Below, piece after piece: positions 18,704 to 27,632 of a stretch of DNA of 64,000 nt (its first letter is position 1; each line of letters opens with the position of its first letter). Origin of the DNA: an uncultured Lachnospiraceae bacterium (GTDB taxonomy: Bacteria; Bacillota; Clostridia; Lachnospirales; Lachnospiraceae); NCBI GenBank assembly GCA_900318375.1, contig ONKG01000003.1:1-64000 (forward strand). The letters run 5' to 3'. Below the pieces are notes generated by a model that worked only from the letters and a program-made list of their open reading frames with translations, made no database searches and had not been told where the DNA came from. The translations under genes and the position numbers were made by a program.

Positions 18704-19210
18704 ATGATCGCACTCAAAATCACCGGCCTTGGCAGTTTCATGTCAAGGCTGTTTTCAGGAAATACCTTTGATTCTTTCCTTCTGTCGGAAGGGACACTGC
18801 AGATGGGTGTCATCTGGCATGTAGACGGCAGGCTGAACAGGGACTTTTTTGAAAAAGACGTCTGGGAGGATCCTGCACAGCGTCCCTACGATTATACGGC
18901 CTGGAGCGAGATACGTCCCTACCTGCGGGATCTGATCCGGGGCAAAAAAGCGCCCGTCTCTTTTCAGTTTGTCCTGCATCTGAAACCGGAGCTTATGGAA
19001 AAAATGCTGCGGAAGGGAGGCGAGGATGATCTTCTGTCGAGCGTGGGCGCCTTTGTGCTGACGATCCGCTACAAGGACGGCGAAGTATCTCTTCTCTCAG
19101 GAATTTCTATGAAAAGCTTTACTATGAATAAAAATGCTGATATATTGTGGGACAAAGCAATCCGCAGGTTCCTCGAAGCGAAGGAAATTGCCTTTGAACC
19201 CCTCGCCTGA
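18704..19210 (+). CDS. DUF5721-like protein
   Basis: The 168-residue soluble protein begins MIALKITGLGSFMSRLFSGNTFD and contains an acidic central part (PYLRDLIRGKKAPVSFQFVLHLKP) and IRYKDGEVSLLSGISMKSF. I recognise the pattern as the DUF5721 type seen in Lachnospiraceae; no biochemical role is known to me. The start follows GAGG by 8 nt and replaces a longer open frame. It may be cotranscribed with the DUF1294 gene. Confidence 0.7.
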   Translation: MIALKITGLGSFMSRLFSGNTFDSFLLSEGTLQMGVIWHVDGRLNRDFFEKDVWEDPAQRPYDYTAWSEIRPYLRDLIRGKKAPVSFQFVLHLKPELMEKMLRKGGEDDLLSSVGAFVLTIRYKDGEVSLLSGISMKSFTMNKNADILWDKAIRRFLEAKEIAFEPLA

Positions 19211-19289
19211 CTGCCTGTTTTCACGTATTACAATATTCGAATTTACATATTTTCGAACTGTTGTGATTCCGGGCCGGACACAGCGAACC

Positions 19290-19356
19290 ATGCCGGCAGG
19301 CTTGAATGCCGGCAGGCTTGAATGCTTGCAGGTTTGAATGCTTGCAGGTTTGCAGC
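19290..19356. repeat. 16-bp tandem repeat upstream of pyrB
   Basis: GCCGGCAGGCTTGAAT and GCTTGCAGGTTTGAAT units repeat about four times, 60 bp before pyrB. Confidence 0.7.
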
Positions 19357-19414
19357 CTTCTGCTGCGGCTATGGGGCGAACAGGTAATGCTTGTTTTCAA
19401 AGAAAGGATCGTGT

Positions 19415-20377
19415 ATGCGCCATATTCTGACACCACTTGATTTTTCTGTGAGCGAACTCGATGCTATTTTCGACATCGCTGCAGACATTGAAGCAAATCC
19501 GCAAAAATACGCCAACGCGTGCCGCGGTAAGAAACTGGCGACACTCTTCTATGAACCTTCAACACGCACCAGGCTCAGCACTGAGACAGCCATGCTGAAT
19601 ATGGGAGGCTCCACCATGGGCTTCTCGGACGCCAACAGTTCCTCTGTCTCCAAGGGCGAGAGCATAGCAGATACCATTCGTACAGTCTCCTGCTTCGCAG
19701 ATATTGCTGCCATCCGTCATCCCAAGGAGGGCGCGGCTATGGTCGCGAAACAGGCATCCCGCATCCCGATCATCAACTGCGGCGACGGCGGTCACCAGCA
19801 TCCCACGCAGACTCTGACAGACCTCATGACGATCCGCTCCCTCAAGAAGCGGCTCAACAACATGACGGTCGGCCTGTGCGGCGACCTCAAGTTCGGCCGT
19901 ACGGTCCACTCCCTGATTGACGCCATGTCACGCTATCCCGGCATCCGCTTTATTTTCATCTCCCCCCGCGAACTGAAAATCCCCGACTATGTCACTGAGA
20001 TGCTGGAGGAAAAAGGTATTCCCTACGAGGAATACATCCGTTTGGACGATGTCATCGCAAGACTCGATATCCTGTACATGACCCGCGTACAGCGCGAGCG
20101 TTTCTTCAATGAGGAGGATTACATCCGCCTGAAAGATTTCTATATTCTGACCCATAAAATCATGCGCAAGGCCAAAAACGATATGTTCGTTCTCCATCCC
20201 CTTCCCCGCGTAAACGAGATTGCCGTCGAGGTCGACAGCGATCCACGCGCCGCCTATTTCCGGCAGGTGCAGTATGGTGTTTACGTGCGCATGGCCCTCA
20301 TCCTCACCCTTCTCGGGATCAAAGTCGGCGACGATGGCAGTGTCATCGAAGAAGGCTCCGGAAAACTCCCCCTGTGA
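19415..20377 (+). CDS. pyrB: Aspartate carbamoyltransferase, catalytic chain
   Basis: The catalytic subunit joins aspartate and carbamoyl phosphate, the committed pyrimidine step. It shows the carbamoyl-phosphate loop [35 protein letters not shown] and the closing HPLPRVNEI. Length is 320. AAAGGATC precedes the ATG; an upstream TTG is less likely. It pairs with pyrI downstream, giving the class B holoenzyme. No PyrR-type attenuator was seen in the short leader. Confidence 0.95.
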   Translation: MRHILTPLDFSVSELDAIFDIAADIEANPQKYANACRGKKLATLFYEPSTRTRLSTETAMLNMGGSTMGFSDANSSSVSKGESIADTIRTVSCFADIAAIRHPKEGAAMVAKQASRIPIINCGDGGHQHPTQTLTDLMTIRSLKKRLNNMTVGLCGDLKFGRTVHSLIDAMSRYPGIRFIFISPRELKIPDYVTEMLEEKGIPYEEYIRLDDVIARLDILYMTRVQRERFFNEEDYIRLKDFYILTHKIMRKAKNDMFVLHPLPRVNEIAVEVDSDPRAAYFRQVQYGVYVRMALILTLLGIKVGDDGSVIEEGSGKLPL

Positions 20378-20531
20378 CGCGGTTTTCTTCGGTACTGAAC
20401 CAATGTACTAAACCGCAGAAGCTTCCCGCCGGAAATGTGCTCCGATTCAACAGGGCTGATCTCGATTTTTCGAGCTCTTGAGGTTTTGAGTCTGACGCAA
20501 TTCTCTTCAGGGCAAATAAAAGGAGAATATA

Positions 20532-20972
20532 ATGCTGAATGTAGGAAAAATTGAAAACGGCATCGTGCTTGATCACATCCAGGCCGGAAAAAGCATGCTG
20601 ATCTACCACTATCTGGAACTCAACAAACTGGACTGCACCGTCGCGATCATAAAAAACGCCCGCAGTAATGCCATGGGCAAAAAGGATATTCTCAAGATCG
20701 AGACTGACGCCGACACGATCAACCTGGACGTCATTGCCTTTATCGATCCTGGTGTCACTGTCAATATCATCAAGGGCGGTGACCTCGTAGACAAAAAGAG
20801 TATATCCCTCCCCAAAGAAGTCAAAAATGTCATCAAGTGCCACAATCCCCGCTGCATCACTTCCATCGAGCAGGGGATTCAGCATATGTTCTATCTCGCC
20901 GACTCAAGGCACAAGACCTACCGCTGCCGCTACTGCGACGAGAAATATACAGAACAGGAAATTGACTGGTGA
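20532..20972 (+). CDS. pyrI: Aspartate carbamoyltransferase, regulatory chain
   Basis: PyrI binds nucleotide effectors and confers allostery on PyrB. It has the zinc-binding Cys4 domain CHNPRC with CRYC near the end, and the allosteric domain start GIVLDHIQAGKSMLIYHYL. Length (146) fits. AAAAGGAG precedes the ATG. It lies 154 bp after pyrB on the same strand. Confidence 0.95.
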   Translation: MLNVGKIENGIVLDHIQAGKSMLIYHYLELNKLDCTVAIIKNARSNAMGKKDILKIETDADTINLDVIAFIDPGVTVNIIKGGDLVDKKSISLPKEVKNVIKCHNPRCITSIEQGIQHMFYLADSRHKTYRCRYCDEKYTEQEIDW

Positions 20973-20995
20973 TCATCTGTCCGCGGCAGCAAAAA

Positions 20996-21046
20996 AGGCG
21001 GCGATGCAGGAAATCCGTTTCCCGCACCGCCGTTTATTCATACCGC
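20996..21046 (+). terminator. pyrI terminator-like hairpin
   Basis: GGCGG...GCAGGAAA pairs with TTTCCCGC...CCGCC with small bulges and is followed by GTTTATT. The T-tract is weak. Confidence 0.5.
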
Positions 21047-21194
21047 AAATACCTTATAAAAATCCCTCTTATAACGATAATAACCTGATTCCCGCGCTGT
21101 TTAAAAATCGGGCAGGACGCAATTCTCTCTGCCGACAGTCACGCAGACAAAAGGTGTTTTATAAAAGGCCTTTGATAAAAAGAAGATTATTCCT

Positions 21195-22076
21195 ATGACT
21201 ACTGACTATAGAAATATTGATATCTACAATACTGACCTGGATTTCGAGACATACAGAAATGACGTTGACAAGACTCTTCGCAAGACCTTCCGTCATGACC
21301 TGGTCGGTCGTTTCGAAAAGGCCGTCGTACAGTACGAGCTTGTTGAGGAAGGAGACCGGATCGCGGTCTGCATCTCGGGAGGCAAGGATTCCATGCTGAT
21401 GGCCAAGCTCTTTCAGGAGCTGAAACGCCACAATAAGTTTCCTTTCTCTCTCGTCTTTCTGAGCATGGATCCCGGATATCTCACAGAAAACCGGCGTCTT
21501 ATCGAAAAGAACGCAAAGCTGCTCGGTATCCCGGTCGAATTCTGTGATACCAGCATTTTCGATGCAGTTTACACCATCGAGAAGTCCCCCTGCTATCTGT
21601 GCGCCCGCATGCGTCGCGGCTATCTCTACCGCTTCGCCAAAGAACACGGCTGCAACAAAATCGCGCTCGGACACCACTACGACGATGTCATCGAGACTAT
21701 CCTGATGGGCATGCTCTACTCCGGCCAATACCAGGCAATGATGCCCAAGCTCCGCAGCACCAATTTTGAAGGTATGGAGCTCATCAGGCCCATGTATCTC
21801 ATCCGTGAAAAAGACATCATCCGCTGGCGGGATCACAACGGACTTCGCTTCCTTCAGTGCGCCTGCCGCTTCACAGAGGCCCTGGCAAAGGAGGGAATCT
21901 CCGACGAGCCTTCCGCCTCCAAACGCCTTGAGACCAAGCGCCTGATCGCCTCCCTCTCAAAGACCATCCCACAGGTGGAGAGCAACCTTTTCCGCGCTAC
22001 CGAAAACGTCGTCCTCAACAAAGTTCTCGGATACAAGATCAACGGCGAGAGACACAGCTTTCTTGAGGATTATTAA
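21195..22076 (+). CDS. TtcA-like tRNA thiolation / PP-loop ATPase family protein
   Basis: The 293-residue protein has the PP-loop ICISGGKDSMLMAKL, a CxxC (SPCYLCARMRRG), LGHHYDDVIETILMGMLYSG and a further Cys pair (FLQCACRF). This matches TtcA and relatives, which activate a tRNA base with ATP and insert sulfur, using a Fe-S cluster held by cysteines. Whether it modifies C32, as TtcA does, or another position is not certain. It is followed 11 bp later by convergent maf. The ribosome binding site is modest. Confidence 0.85.
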   Translation: MTTDYRNIDIYNTDLDFETYRNDVDKTLRKTFRHDLVGRFEKAVVQYELVEEGDRIAVCISGGKDSMLMAKLFQELKRHNKFPFSLVFLSMDPGYLTENRRLIEKNAKLLGIPVEFCDTSIFDAVYTIEKSPCYLCARMRRGYLYRFAKEHGCNKIALGHHYDDVIETILMGMLYSGQYQAMMPKLRSTNFEGMELIRPMYLIREKDIIRWRDHNGLRFLQCACRFTEALAKEGISDEPSASKRLETKRLIASLSKTIPQVESNLFRATENVVLNKVLGYKINGERHSFLEDY

Positions 22077-22087
22077 TCACTATCACT

Positions 22088-22708
22088 TTACAGCAGGCCG
22101 CGTCCTGCCATCTCATGATACAGCCTGGCAGCCGGAAGGCCGACGACATTGTTATAGTCACCCCGGATTCCGCGTATAAAAATACTGAAAGCTCCCTGGA
22201 TTCCATAGGCTCCGGCTTTGTCATAAGGCTCCTTGAGGGAAATATATCCCTCGATCTCGCCCCGGTTCATCGGAAATACATCGACCGCAGTCTCTTCGCT
22301 GAAGGAAAAATGGAGGATACCGCCTTCCGCAGACATTTTTCCGCTTTCAGTGTGTGTATCTCCGATCAGGCAGACGGTCACACCTGTGTACACATGATGT
22401 TCCCGTCCCTGAATCATTCCGATCATACGCGCTGCGTCCGCACGGTCCGCAGGCTTTCCGAGAATCTCCCCGTCCACTGCGACCACTGTGTCCGCGCCGA
22501 TGACGATGATACGGTCTCCGTCACAGGGCTTCACCTTTTCAGCCACTTCCATCGCCTTGCAGCAGGAAAGCTCCTTCACGACCTCCGCGGGGTCTGTGCT
22601 GCGCACGACCTCCTCTCCCTGTGCAGGAATCACTTCATACTCATTTAAAACCAGATGCAGAAGCTCGCGCCTTCGCGGCGACTGCGATGCCAGGATATAT
22701 CTGTCCAT
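22088..22708 (-). CDS. maf: Maf family nucleoside triphosphate pyrophosphatase
   Basis: Maf proteins hydrolyse non-canonical or methylated nucleotides such as dTTP/UTP and limit their misuse; older work linked them to septation. The motifs ILASQSPRRRELL, IGADTVVAVDGEILGKP and EPYDKAGAYGIQG are intact. Length is 206. GGAAAGGGAG precedes the ATG. The gene is convergent with the TtcA-like gene. Confidence 0.93.
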   Translation of the reverse strand: MDRYILASQSPRRRELLHLVLNEYEVIPAQGEEVVRSTDPAEVVKELSCCKAMEVAEKVKPCDGDRIIVIGADTVVAVDGEILGKPADRADAARMIGMIQGREHHVYTGVTVCLIGDTHTESGKMSAEGGILHFSFSEETAVDVFPMNRGEIEGYISLKEPYDKAGAYGIQGAFSIFIRGIRGDYNNVVGLPAARLYHEMAGRGLL

Positions 22709-23033
22709 CTCCCTTTCCTCTTATATAGTCTTGTCTTTCTATCATTATCATTCAGACTGCAAGCATGCTCTATCTTACTCCGATTTGAATAAAAGGCAAG
22801 TACAGATTTCCCAGATCAAACGCTGTCCGGTGATTCATCTGCACACAGAACAGGAACAAGAGCCGGCAGTCTGTGTCCCGTATGGACACCGGAAAAGTCT
22901 TTCTCAACAGCCTCATCAGTCGAAAAAGAGTAAGTCCCGAAAGGACAGAGGAGATGGTATCAGAGACAAAGCCGGGCTGCTCTGCAATAGGCAGCTCTGC
23001 AGTCGGCATGTCCCCTATGAGCACCGGAAACAG

Positions 23034-23474
23034 TCATTCTCCGTTCTCGCAGATCTCCCGCATGTTTCCTGCTATGATATCCAGGCAGCGGTACATATTT
23101 TCACTCATTTCCGCAGAAATTCCCTGCCCGGCCTGCTCAATGACCTCCGACGCCCGCCGGCTGATCTGTTCTGCCAGAGTCTTTCCCTTTTCAGTCAGTC
23201 GAAGCGGTGCCCGATACCTTGCTCCGTTATATGGATCTAAAATTCCCTCTTTCTGAAAAGCGGCAATTGCCCGGGAGACATCCGCCTTGTCGCGCTGACA
23301 AAGCTCCGCAAGCCTGGCAGCAGTCATCTGCCCCTCGCTGCTCCCGATCATCACCAGATAAAGAGCATAGGCACCCCGCAGACCATATTTTTTCATCTCG
23401 CCGGTCGCAAGCCTGTTCCAGGATCTGGATATACTGAAAATATCCATTGTAAAGTGTTCAAAGCGGTCGATCAT
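23034..23474 (-). CDS. MarR-family transcriptional regulator
   Basis: The 146-residue protein has a winged helix: GQMTAARLAELCQRDKADVSRAIAAFQKEGILDPYNGARYRAPLRLTEKGK, the typical helix-turn-helix and wing of MarR regulators, flanked by dimerisation helices. AAAAGGATC precedes the ATG. It lies 62 bp after degV on the same strand, so the two probably form an operon. A twin palindrome at the degV promoter is the natural candidate operator, implying autoregulation; this is inferred. Confidence 0.88.
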   Translation of the reverse strand: MIDRFEHFTMDIFSISRSWNRLATGEMKKYGLRGAYALYLVMIGSSEGQMTAARLAELCQRDKADVSRAIAAFQKEGILDPYNGARYRAPLRLTEKGKTLAEQISRRASEVIEQAGQGISAEMSENMYRCLDIIAGNMREICENGE

Positions 23475-23536
23475 AATTCGGATCCTTTTCAGTTGATCAT
23501 CATGTCGGCGGAACCGGGAACCCCCGATATCCCTGT

Positions 23537-24385
23537 TTACTGCGTATCTGTATTTGCACGGAAAAAAGCGATTGCCACGGCTCCGGGGCCGGCGTGAGTT
23601 CCAATCACGCTGCAGAGCTGTTCACAGTCAAGACGGTCAGCTTTCCCCTCCCAGAGAGCGCGGCTGTCGGAAATGTATTCTCTGAGCATGGCGTCAGAAG
23701 TACCGGTATAGCCCAGAAGAACAGGCTTTTCATAGTCAATTCCGTTCTGATTTACCTGCTCGATCAGAAGGTTGTTTGCCTTTTTGGAGCCCCTCGCCTT
23801 GCCCAGCATGACCAGTTCTCCGTCTTTCATAGTCACAACGGGCTTGATATTCAGGACGCCCCCGGCGAAAGCAGTTGTCTTTGAAATCCTGCCTCCTTTT
23901 TTAAGGTACTCCAGCGTGTCAAGACGCGCTACCAGACAGATCTCATCGCGCTTTTTCATGAGATGTTCCATCAGTTCATCGAGTCCCATCCCCTGATCCG
24001 CACACTGCTGTGCGTATTCCGCGAGGACGCCGGAACCAATCGAGACATTGCGGCTGTCTACAACACGCACATTGGGGTAATCCTCCGCTGCGATCCTGGC
24101 GCTCTGATAGGTGCCGGACAATCTGGAGGTGACAGTGATCACAATCGCCTCCTCGTCTTTCCCCAATGATTTGAAAACCTGTGCAAAGGTGTCCGGAGAA
24201 GCCTGGCTGGTCTTGGGCAGTATATCGCTGTTCTCCAGTTTTGTATAAAAATCCTGCTTGGTCAGGTCTATACCATCTTTATATTCTTCTTCGCCGAAAG
24301 TAACTGTGAGCGGGACGATCGAAAAGTTTTCTGTATAGGATGCATCCGCATCTACTGTGGAATCTGTAATTATACGAATGGACAT
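23537..24385 (-). CDS. DegV family (FakB-like) fatty-acid-binding protein
   Basis: DegV/FakB proteins bind a fatty acid and present it to the FakA kinase. The 282-residue protein shows RIITDSTVDADAS, LPKTSQASPDTF, ITVTSRLSGTYQSARIA, RLDTLEYLKKGGRI and GTHAGPGAVAIAFF, matching the family throughout. GGAGGAG precedes the ATG by 5 nt. The linked MarR regulator and twin operators suggest control by a lipid or related signal. fakA is not in the window. Confidence 0.92.
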   Translation of the reverse strand: MSIRIITDSTVDADASYTENFSIVPLTVTFGEEEYKDGIDLTKQDFYTKLENSDILPKTSQASPDTFAQVFKSLGKDEEAIVITVTSRLSGTYQSARIAAEDYPNVRVVDSRNVSIGSGVLAEYAQQCADQGMGLDELMEHLMKKRDEICLVARLDTLEYLKKGGRISKTTAFAGGVLNIKPVVTMKDGELVMLGKARGSKKANNLLIEQVNQNGIDYEKPVLLGYTGTSDAMLREYISDSRALWEGKADRLDCEQLCSVIGTHAGPGAVAIAFFRANTDTQ

Positions 24386-24419
24386 ATTTTCTCCTCCGTT
24401 ATTATGCTGACTATAAAAA

Positions 24420-24474
24420 ATGTTGACTAATCAACGTCCGACATCATAGCATCCATTCGTTGATTAGTCAACAT
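24420..24474 (-). promoter_or_regulatory. degV promoter bracketed by twin MarR-type operators
   Basis: On the minus strand TTGACT (24471-24466) and TATGAT (24448-24443) are 17 nt apart. The -35 lies inside palindrome 1 (24459-24472, GTTGACTAATCAAC) and palindrome 2 (24422-24435, GTTGATTAGTCAAC) covers the start point. The two sites form a perfect 17-bp inverted repeat, 37 bp centre to centre. Confidence 0.8.
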
Positions 24475-24621
24475 CTTTTTTCTGAATTTATTTTTGTCTG
24501 CATTTTCCCAGCGCTCTATTTCAGCACCCCTTTTTTTGTCCGCATATTTTTTGATCTGCATTGTCCGCCGTTCTCTATTCGGGCACTCTGTCTATATATG
24601 CATTTTGCAGAGTTTTTTTCA

Positions 24622-25242
24622 TCAGTCAAACTGAACTGTCCAGTTCTCCGTACTGCATGCCTCAAAACACATCCTGACCTGAGCTTCACTGCACTTTTCC
24701 TCCGCCATAGGCGGAAGCTCGTCTATACCGAAATACCCGCTCGCGGAGGTCTCTATATTGGGGGCAAATTCCCCGCCGACAAGCTCACACTCATAGAATA
24801 TTTTAAGAACGCTGAACAGATACGGTTTCGGATTGTGTTTGTTCTTGTCGTGAATAGCGATCAGCTTCTTGACAATAACATCAACCCCCGCCTCTTCCTT
24901 TGCTTCCTTGACAGCATTCTCCGCAGGTGACAGATTGAATTCGCACCACCCTCCGGGCAGGGACCATCTGCCGTCCCCTTCCCGGACCAGCAGAATCTTT
25001 CCGCCGCGGATGACAACCGCCCGCGTATCCACCTTCGGGGTCTGGTAGCCCGTATCCGTGCAAAAACAATCGATAACCTTATCCATAGGAAGGTCTGCCC
25101 GCATAGCCAGCATTTGTGCGCCAATCTCGCGGATCCGCTGATATCGTTCCCGGTCAAAAACATCTCTTCCGTAGAAAAGTCCCGCCTGCGCAATGCTCTG
25201 CAGCTCTTTTGCCCACTCCAGAATCTGATCTTCTGTTATCAT
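24622..25242 (-). CDS. Nudix hydrolase with N-terminal helical extension
   Basis: The first 60 residues (MITEDQILEWAKELQSIAQ..) match the helical Nudix_hydro_N extension; the Nudix fold follows with VDTRAVVIRGGKILLVREGDGRWSLPGGWCEFN and the box SPAENAVKEAKEEAGV. The box has Asn-Leu at a position often held by Glu-Ser, and Lys for Arg, both seen in this subfamily, which includes ADP-ribose and nucleotide-sugar pyrophosphatases. The precise substrate is unknown. It is a single gene between degV and hsp20. Confidence 0.85.
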   Translation of the reverse strand: MITEDQILEWAKELQSIAQAGLFYGRDVFDRERYQRIREIGAQMLAMRADLPMDKVIDCFCTDTGYQTPKVDTRAVVIRGGKILLVREGDGRWSLPGGWCEFNLSPAENAVKEAKEEAGVDVIVKKLIAIHDKNKHNPKPYLFSVLKIFYECELVGGEFAPNIETSASGYFGIDELPPMAEEKCSEAQVRMCFEACSTENWTVQFD

Positions 25243-25433
25243 TTATCATCCCTCACAATTCCTCAACGTTCCTGAGACAGCCGATTTTCTAAGGTCATTT
25301 TCGATCGGTTCAATCGGGCTCACAGGCATAAATAAGTATATCACATCTGTCTGCCGCAGAGCCTTTTCCGGACTAAACAAAACTAAAGAAAAACAGAAAG
25401 CAAAAACATTAAAGGGAGAACGAAGACAGAATC

Positions 25434-25475
25434 AAAAAAACCGCGGTCCCGTTGTAAACGGAATCCGCGGTCATG
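25434..25475 (-). terminator. Terminator downstream of hsp20
   Basis: On the minus strand ACCGCGG-TTCCGTT and AACGGG-CCGCGGT fold together and are followed by TTTTTTT. A short TTATTCA tandem repeat (25576-25610) lies between it and the hsp20 stop. 25243-25430 holds no gene. Confidence 0.8.
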
Positions 25476-25623
25476 GTGGTGAGAGTGGTGAGAAATGATG
25501 ATTTATGATCATCCATGCGGACATCTGTCTCATTCCGGACGGCTGCCCGCACGTAGAATCATCGTTTGATCATTCAGCAGTTATTCATTATTCATTATTC
25601 ATCATTCATCAGAAACTGCTTTT

Positions 25624-26070
25624 TTATTTGATGGTAATACGCTGTGCTTCCTTTTCGGGAAGTTTATCTCTCTTGGGGAAGGTGACTTCCAGGACACCGT
25701 TCTCATAGGTGGCAGCGATATCTTCAGGAGTGACATTCGCAACGCGGAAGCTTCTGGAGTAAGAGCTCTCTCTGCGCTCTCTGCGCAGGTATTTGGTCTC
25801 CTTGTCCTCTTCCTTCTTCTCTTCCTTGTGGGAAGCTGCGATGGTCAGAACATCATTCTTGAGATCAATGGTAATATCCTCCTTGGTGAAGCCCGGAAGC
25901 TCGGCCTGCAGGATGTAGTTGCCGTCTTTTTCGATCACATCTGTGGAGAAGCCGGAGAAGCTCTTCTCCAGCTCTGTATTGTCAGTCCAAAGATCAGGAA
26001 ACATCCTGTCAAATTCATAGAAAGGGTTTCTCCAGAAATTGTCTCTTGTAAAAACTGTAGGTCTGAACAT
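25624..26070 (-). CDS. hsp20: Small heat-shock protein, Hsp20/alpha-crystallin family
   Basis: The 148-residue chaperone holds unfolding proteins. The alpha-crystallin domain runs from about residue 40 (TDVIEKDGNYILQAELPGFTKEDI) to ENGVLEVTFPK, and the C-terminal I-x-I anchor is present (ITI in QRITIK). GGAGG lies ahead of ATG 26070, which is preferred to a longer frame. A consensus-like sigma-A promoter lies 140-165 bp upstream; no CIRCE element was seen. Confidence 0.94.
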   Translation of the reverse strand: MFRPTVFTRDNFWRNPFYEFDRMFPDLWTDNTELEKSFSGFSTDVIEKDGNYILQAELPGFTKEDITIDLKNDVLTIAASHKEEKKEEDKETKYLRRERRESSYSRSFRVANVTPEDIAATYENGVLEVTFPKRDKLPEKEAQRITIK

Positions 26071-26206
26071 AATGTATACCTCCTTTTTTATAATCAGATG
26101 CGGGGCATTTACCCTTATGGCTGATTGATGATCGGAACTGTTCCTGTTTCGATTCATCTTTTATCCGGCCCCTGCATCTGTTTCCTTTGTTCTCTTTACG
26201 ATATAT

Positions 26207-26235
26207 GTTATACATCTTATATAACACATAGTCAA
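26207..26235 (-). promoter_or_regulatory. hsp20 promoter
   Basis: On the minus strand TTGACT (26235-26230) and TATAAC (26212-26207) are 17 nt apart, in an AT-rich region. Confidence 0.65.
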
Positions 26236-26310
26236 TATATAATTTGTAAAAAATATAAACAAATTCTAAAATCCCGGGTTTTGAACTTACAGCAATGTTC
26301 CGCGTAATAA

Positions 26311-26331
26311 AAAGAGGACCGTTTCCGGTCC
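26311..26331 (-). terminator. Peroxiredoxin terminator
   Basis: GGACCG-GAAA-CGGTCC on the minus strand is followed by TCTTTTTATT. Upstream of it a 15-bp unit (ACTATTAACGATCAC) is repeated three times at 26345-26392. Confidence 0.82.
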
Positions 26332-26417
26332 CCATTTCCAAAGTTACTATTAACGATCACACTATTAACAACCACACTATTAACGATCACAGTTCTGATA
26401 ATCACGGTTTCTTTAGG

Positions 26418-27125
26418 TCAGTCATCTTGTTTCATTGTGAGATACCAGCTGTATTTTTTCAGCTTCTCGTCAGGATCTGCCAGCCTTCCCCTTGCTGTAT
26501 CGAGGGTGAGAGGAGCTCCTAGGACTACGTCATCGCCGGGGTTCCAATCTGCAGGTGTGGAGATATTTTCCTCATCATGTTTCTGCAGTGAGAGGACAAT
26601 CCTCTTGATCTCATCAATATTTCGTCCTGTTGACATAGGATAAAACAGAATGGCGCGGATGATGGACTCGGGATCGATGATAAAAACGGCGCGGACAGTC
26701 TGTGTGCTGGCTACTGTCTGCAGCATTCCATAGAGTTTTGCCACCTTCATGCTGACATCCGCAACGATCGGGAAAGGAAGCACAATCTTTCCTTTTCCGC
26801 CCAGATCAATGTGCTCGATGCTTTCCGCCCATGCCAGGTGGGAATGCAGGGAATCGATGGAAAGGCCCAGAAGCTCTGTGTTGATCGCTTTGAATTCCTC
26901 CGCGCGTCTCCCCAGAGCAATAAACTCCGTCGTGCACACAGGAGTAAAATCTGCGGGATGGGAGAAAAATACTACCCACTTGCCGCTGTAATCCTCCGGG
27001 AAATTGCATTTTCCCATGGTTGTCATCGAGCGGAAGGCAGGAGCCTTATCGCCGATCAGAGGCATGCCCGTCCCTGCTGCGCCGTTGACATCAGTATCAG
27101 TGTTTTTCTTTGTCATGTCTTCCAT
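26418..27125 (-). CDS. Peroxiredoxin (AhpC/TSA, Prx6-like)
   Basis: The 235-residue thiol peroxidase reduces peroxides. The peroxidatic Cys lies in HPADFTPVCTTEF. The long C-terminal arm (STPADWNPGDDVVLGAP) is of the Prx6/archaeal type. A resolving Cys is not evident in the C-terminal part, which fits a one-Cys or externally resolved mechanism. GGAGG precedes ATG 27125 by 11 nt; a second ATG three codons on is possible. It is divergent from the NrtR cassette, with 507 bp between them. Confidence 0.92.
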   Translation of the reverse strand: MEDMTKKNTDTDVNGAAGTGMPLIGDKAPAFRSMTTMGKCNFPEDYSGKWVVFFSHPADFTPVCTTEFIALGRRAEEFKAINTELLGLSIDSLHSHLAWAESIEHIDLGGKGKIVLPFPIVADVSMKVAKLYGMLQTVASTQTVRAVFIIDPESIIRAILFYPMSTGRNIDEIKRIVLSLQKHDEENISTPADWNPGDDVVLGAPLTLDTARGRLADPDEKLKKYSWYLTMKQDD

Positions 27126-27451
27126 TTTCTAAAAAACCTCCGTTGCAATTGCCGTCACCAATGCTGTCGTCTTTCATCTGCTTTTCTGAAACTGTGGTTC
27201 CAAACCTGCCGCTGAAACAAGCCTCATAAGTGACATAATGACCGGCTGTTCCGCGGGACAAGTAATAAGACCAATCTTAATCGGTTAATGATTTCCAGCA
27301 AATTATAACACTCCCCGGACTCCCTATACAACCGTTTACAGCGCCTGCCCACGCCCGCCCATGCTTGTCTACGCCTGCCCATCTACCCTGTTTCCCGGAA
27401 AACCGCAGGAAAAAGTGCATGGAAAGCAGCAGAAACAACATGCGGCATTTT

Positions 27452-27528
27452 TATAGTCAATTCGACTATAATCCTGTTGACAAAGAGGGGCCGGTGTGGT
27501 AATTTAATTATAGTCAATATGACTAATA
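27452..27528 (+). promoter_or_regulatory. Promoter with two NrtR-like palindromes
   Basis: Palindrome 1 is TATAGTCAATTCGACTATA (27452-27470) and palindrome 2 has TAGTC-AATAT-GACTA (27511-27525). Both contain the GT-N7-AC core described for NrtR sites. Between them lie TTGACA (27477-27482) and TAATTT (27500-27505), 17 nt apart. Binding at both would block polymerase. The rest of 27126-27450 shows only short GCCTGCCCA-type repeats near 27343-27382. Confidence 0.72.
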
Positions 27529-27632
27529 TAAATCATGATACCCGATCAGCAGGCCAAAGACTATTCAGCCGGATGCAGTCAGCAGCATACATGACCGCAC
27601 TCCTGAGCACAGGTTTGAAAGGAGGCAGAACA

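Noticed and set aside
22770..23024. 84-codon frame right after the MarR gene
   Set aside because: No Shine-Dalgarno, low coding character and no recognised motif; kept as unlikely. 22709-23033 otherwise shows nothing.
25434..25510. T-box-like pieces (ACCGCGG with GGTGG nearby)
   Set aside because: The blocks are in the wrong order and strand for a T-box, and the next gene is not an amino-acid gene; it is explained as the hsp20 terminator.
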